64,000 nucleotides of DNA from Algoriphagus taiwanensis (GTDB lineage Bacteria > Bacteroidota > Bacteroidia > Cytophagales > Cyclobacteriaceae), in the NCBI RefSeq assembly GCF_036245645.1, contig NZ_BTPE01000003.1, positions 372,001-436,000 on the forward strand. Direction: 5' to 3'. The notes beneath the pieces were generated by a model. That model worked only from the letters and a program-made list of their open reading frames with translations. It ran no database searches and was not told the DNA's origin. Below are positions 61,955 to 64,000 of the stretch, piece by piece (position 1 is the first letter of the stretch; each line of letters opens with the position of its first letter). The position numbers were made by a program, and so were the translations under genes.

Positions 61955-62518
61955 ATGTCCACTTCACTTTTAATCAAAAACATGGTCTGTCCCCGCTGCA
62001 TCGAAGCAGTGTCGGAGATTTTTTCCGGTGAAAATCTGGAGGCCAAAGTGGAATTGGGAAAGGTGCGTTTGGAAAAATCCATCTCTGAGGCGCAAAAAGA
62101 AAAACTAGCCCAACTACTTCAAAATCGAGGTTTTGAACTCTTGGAATCAGGCAAGTCTGCGCTGATTTCCCAAATCAAAACCGGGATAATTGATCTGGTG
62201 CATCATCAGGATAACCAACTTCAGAAAAACTTATCCTCTTACCTTTCACAAAAGCTAAATCAGGAATACAGCGGGTTGAGCAAGCTTTTCTCCCAAGTAG
62301 AAGGCATCACCATCGAGCGGTATTACACCCTCCAAAAGATCGAGAAGGTAAAAGAATTCCTCTTTTACGATGAATTGAGCTTGTCCGAAATTGCCTTCAA
62401 AATGGGCTATAGTTCTGTTGCTTACCTTAGTGCCCAATTCAAAAAAGAAACGGGAATGACCCCGAGTGAATTCAAGAAAAATGGGCAGGTGAAACGGAAG
62501 AGCTTGGATGGGATTTAA
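61955..62518 (+). CDS. AraC-type regulator with N-terminal HMA-like metal domain
   Basis: A 187-residue protein. The first ~65 residues resemble a heavy-metal-associated domain with the Cys pair of NMVCPRCIEAVSE. The C-terminal ~85 residues are an AraC helix-turn-helix: IEKVKEFLFYDELSLSEIAF, KMGYSSVAYLSAQFKKETG and MTPSEFKKNG. The combination suggests a regulator that responds to copper or another soft metal. No metal efflux gene lies beside it in this window. Confidence 0.85.
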   Translation: MSTSLLIKNMVCPRCIEAVSEIFSGENLEAKVELGKVRLEKSISEAQKEKLAQLLQNRGFELLESGKSALISQIKTGIIDLVHHQDNQLQKNLSSYLSQKLNQEYSGLSKLFSQVEGITIERYYTLQKIEKVKEFLFYDELSLSEIAFKMGYSSVAYLSAQFKKETGMTPSEFKKNGQVKRKSLDGI

Positions 62519-62660
62519 ACCCGAATCCTTAAAAACACTTGAACCTAAAAATTCTTTCTTTTCCTAGGATTTTCCCTTGCCAGACTTTGAACTAAAACCT
62601 ATCTTCAGTCGGATAAAAAGGGGGAAATTTTCGAATTTTTTTGGTAATAAAAGACCTAAA

Positions 62661-62771
62661 GGGTGCACATAGCCGACCAAGATTTGGGGAATATTTATAC
62701 CAAAGGTGCACATATAAATAAGTTAGTGGCAACCTTAGAAGACACCCAAAACCAAAACATTAAAATTGAAA
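62661..62771. repeat. left-flank repeats of a possible gene cassette
   Basis: GGTGCACAT occurs twice, at 62662 and 62705. Between them lie the inverted arms TTTGG and CCAAA. This 110-base stretch directly precedes the AT-rich gene and follows a region of ordinary composition. It may be the junction of an inserted cassette. Confidence 0.45.
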
Positions 62772-63869
62772 ATGGCAGGAATTGACGACATAATAAAAGC
62801 TTCTCAATTGACACAAAATATCCATAAGTCGTTAGGTCTAAGTTCTCAACTTTCAGAAATGCTAAAATTTCAACAACGAATGACAAGTGGTTTTAGCGGA
62901 CTTACTGACCTTGCAAAAATCTTACAACAACAACAGCAGACAATAAAAAGTCTTAGTGGAATAAGTATGCTGACAGAGCTTACCAAAGGTATGCAACAGC
63001 ATGACCGACTTATGAAAAGTTTAAGTGGCGTATCTATGGTGACAGAACTTTCGAAAAGTATGCAAGAACAAAAAACGGCATTAAGCCCTACTTTTTTAGC
63101 ATTTGACGCATTAACAAAGTCAATGAAGTCTTATTCAAACTTTGGTATTCCGCAAACAACACTTGACGCAATAACATCTATAAACAGGCAACACGAACAA
63201 CTTTTTGGTGGAATAAGAGCAATGACAGACGCTCTTAGAATTCAATCGCCAGCGATAACACAAATAAATAGTCTTCATTTTGCGTTAGGTGGCATTTCAG
63301 GACACATTGCCGCATTAGCGGCACAACAAAAAAATTGGACAATAATTGAAGATTTTGAAGAAGTTACAGAAAAGGCTCTTGACTTTACCGAAACGCTAAC
63401 AGAAGAAGTTACTAAAGAACAGCAAAGACAATTTCAAGTGTTACTGACTTTAGTTTTTGCGTTTCTCAAAAAACATAAAGTACTTGGCGTATCAGCATTA
63501 CTAATCATTGACATTTTTCTACGGTTTGCCGACATACACCAATACTATGACTTTCTAAAAGACAAACCAGAATCAGCGACAAAAGCTGACTTAAATCAAA
63601 TATCAATTAAGCAAGACTCTGTTTTGCATTTTATTAATTTGGTAAACGAACAATTTAAACAAGCCAATGAATACCGAATCACAAACCGAGCTTGTGAAGT
63701 AAAACTTAAACCGAAATTAAAAACATTGACACTTGCAAGACTTCCGAAAGACTTTGAATTAATTGTTGTTCAAATTCATCACAAGTGGGTTTTTGTAAGC
63801 TATTTTGACCCCATAGACAATTTACCGCAGACAGGTTGGATATTGAAAAAATATTTAGATAAACCATGA
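62772..63869 (+). CDS. unrecognised membrane protein with N-terminal repeats and SH3-like end
   Basis: A 365-residue protein I do not recognise. The N-terminal ~110 residues have three related units of about 23-27 residues, e.g. SLSGISMLTELTKGMQQH and SLSGVSMVTELSKSMQEQ, mostly helical with Gln-rich links. One membrane helix (VLGVSALLIIDIFLRFA) follows at about 238-255. The C-terminal ~55 residues look like a bacterial SH3 domain. DNA here is AT-rich with codon choice unlike its neighbours, a sign of transfer. I start at the ATG at 62772; a TTG two codons earlier is in frame. Confidence 0.7.
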   Translation: MAGIDDIIKASQLTQNIHKSLGLSSQLSEMLKFQQRMTSGFSGLTDLAKILQQQQQTIKSLSGISMLTELTKGMQQHDRLMKSLSGVSMVTELSKSMQEQKTALSPTFLAFDALTKSMKSYSNFGIPQTTLDAITSINRQHEQLFGGIRAMTDALRIQSPAITQINSLHFALGGISGHIAALAAQQKNWTIIEDFEEVTEKALDFTETLTEEVTKEQQRQFQVLLTLVFAFLKKHKVLGVSALLIIDIFLRFADIHQYYDFLKDKPESATKADLNQISIKQDSVLHFINLVNEQFKQANEYRITNRACEVKLKPKLKTLTLARLPKDFELIVVQIHHKWVFVSYFDPIDNLPQTGWILKKYLDKP

Positions 63870-63889
63870 AAGAAATAAAGGCAGCCGCT

Positions 63890-64000
63890 AAAATGGGTTT
63901 TGCGCCAGGCGGGGTGACGTGCAAACTTGGAGCTTTGTGCTTCTATTCAAGTTCAGTGCTGGTTGACAGTTTTGTTCTTTGAAACCCGTCAAAAAACAAA
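63890..64000. repeat. right-flank palindromic region of a possible gene cassette
   Basis: GCAGCCGCTAAAATGGGTTT and GAAACCCGTC near 63980 are opposite ends of an imperfect inverted repeat of about 100 bases, with a GC-rich GCGCCAGGCGGGGTG. It resembles the attC-like sites that follow cassette genes in several Bacteroidota genomes. The window ends inside or just after it. Confidence 0.45.

Overview
The window looks like a chromosomal segment of a Bacteroidota bacterium, most likely Cytophagales and close to Algoriphagus/Cyclobacteriaceae. The signs are a short primary sigma factor of 287 residues, the bacillithiol deacetylase BshB1, Bacteroidota-type proteins (DUF5686 with a carboxypeptidase-like domain, 6-bladed beta-propeller lipoprotein, DUF349 protein, START-like protein), few Shine-Dalgarno sites, and several promoter candidates of the form TAnnTTTG. 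The genus is an inference. No rRNA or complete prophage is present.

Layout: 1-9.6 kb holds the end of a DASS anion transporter, a LytS/LytR-type two-component pair, and an AraC regulator divergent from a likely sugar-catabolic operon: a lipoprotein with ThuA, dehydrogenase beta-propeller and azurin-like domains, a sugar isomerase/epimerase, and a Gfo/Idh/MocA protein. 9.5-11 kb is a repeat field: an REP-like palindrome, eleven copies of a hairpin repeat, and tRNA-Thr. 11-23 kb is mostly minus-strand housekeeping: DUF349 protein, YqgE, pdxH, bshB1, M23/LysM peptidase, trxB, sigma factor, pnp, rpsO, LptF/G permease and a START-like protein. 23.4-24.2 kb is a tRNA-Met locus with degenerate tRNA copies carrying palindromic inserts at the anticodon, plus a GIY-YIG gene between repeat units. 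24.4-29 kb has a divergent Nramp-like transporter and thrS-infC-rpmI-rplT. 29-34 kb has three envelope proteins around a duplicated tail of a DUF5686 gene.

34-43 kb holds lhgO, a YheT hydrolase, an HPt protein coupled to a YhiN/BaiN-like flavoprotein, a HerA-like ATPase, a helix-hairpin-helix protein, a DnaJ-zinc-finger-like secreted protein, a TPR lipoprotein, dapD and a glycosyltransferase. 43.6-48.2 kb is a tightly coupled metal operon: DtxR/MntR regulator, binding lipoprotein, ATPase and two permeases, the first of which carries a second DtxR-like module at its C-terminus. It runs on into a thioredoxin-like protein and mnmE. 50-53.5 kb has an AEC transporter, a Tat-exported HisC-like aminotransferase and a Rossmann protein.

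53.9-60.7 kb combines a ROK sugar kinase, zwf and pgl (entry to the oxidative pentose phosphate pathway) with a malonate module (MatB-like malonyl-CoA synthetase, MadL, MadM) and a transglutaminase-like lipoprotein. The end of the window has a small repeat-bearing lipoprotein, a TMEM175-like channel, an HMA-AraC regulator, and an AT-rich, foreign-looking gene flanked by cassette-like repeats. The most unusual structures are the interrupted tRNA-Met array with its GIY-YIG gene, the 38/18-bp hairpin repeat field, the permease-DtxR fusion, and the terminal cassette.
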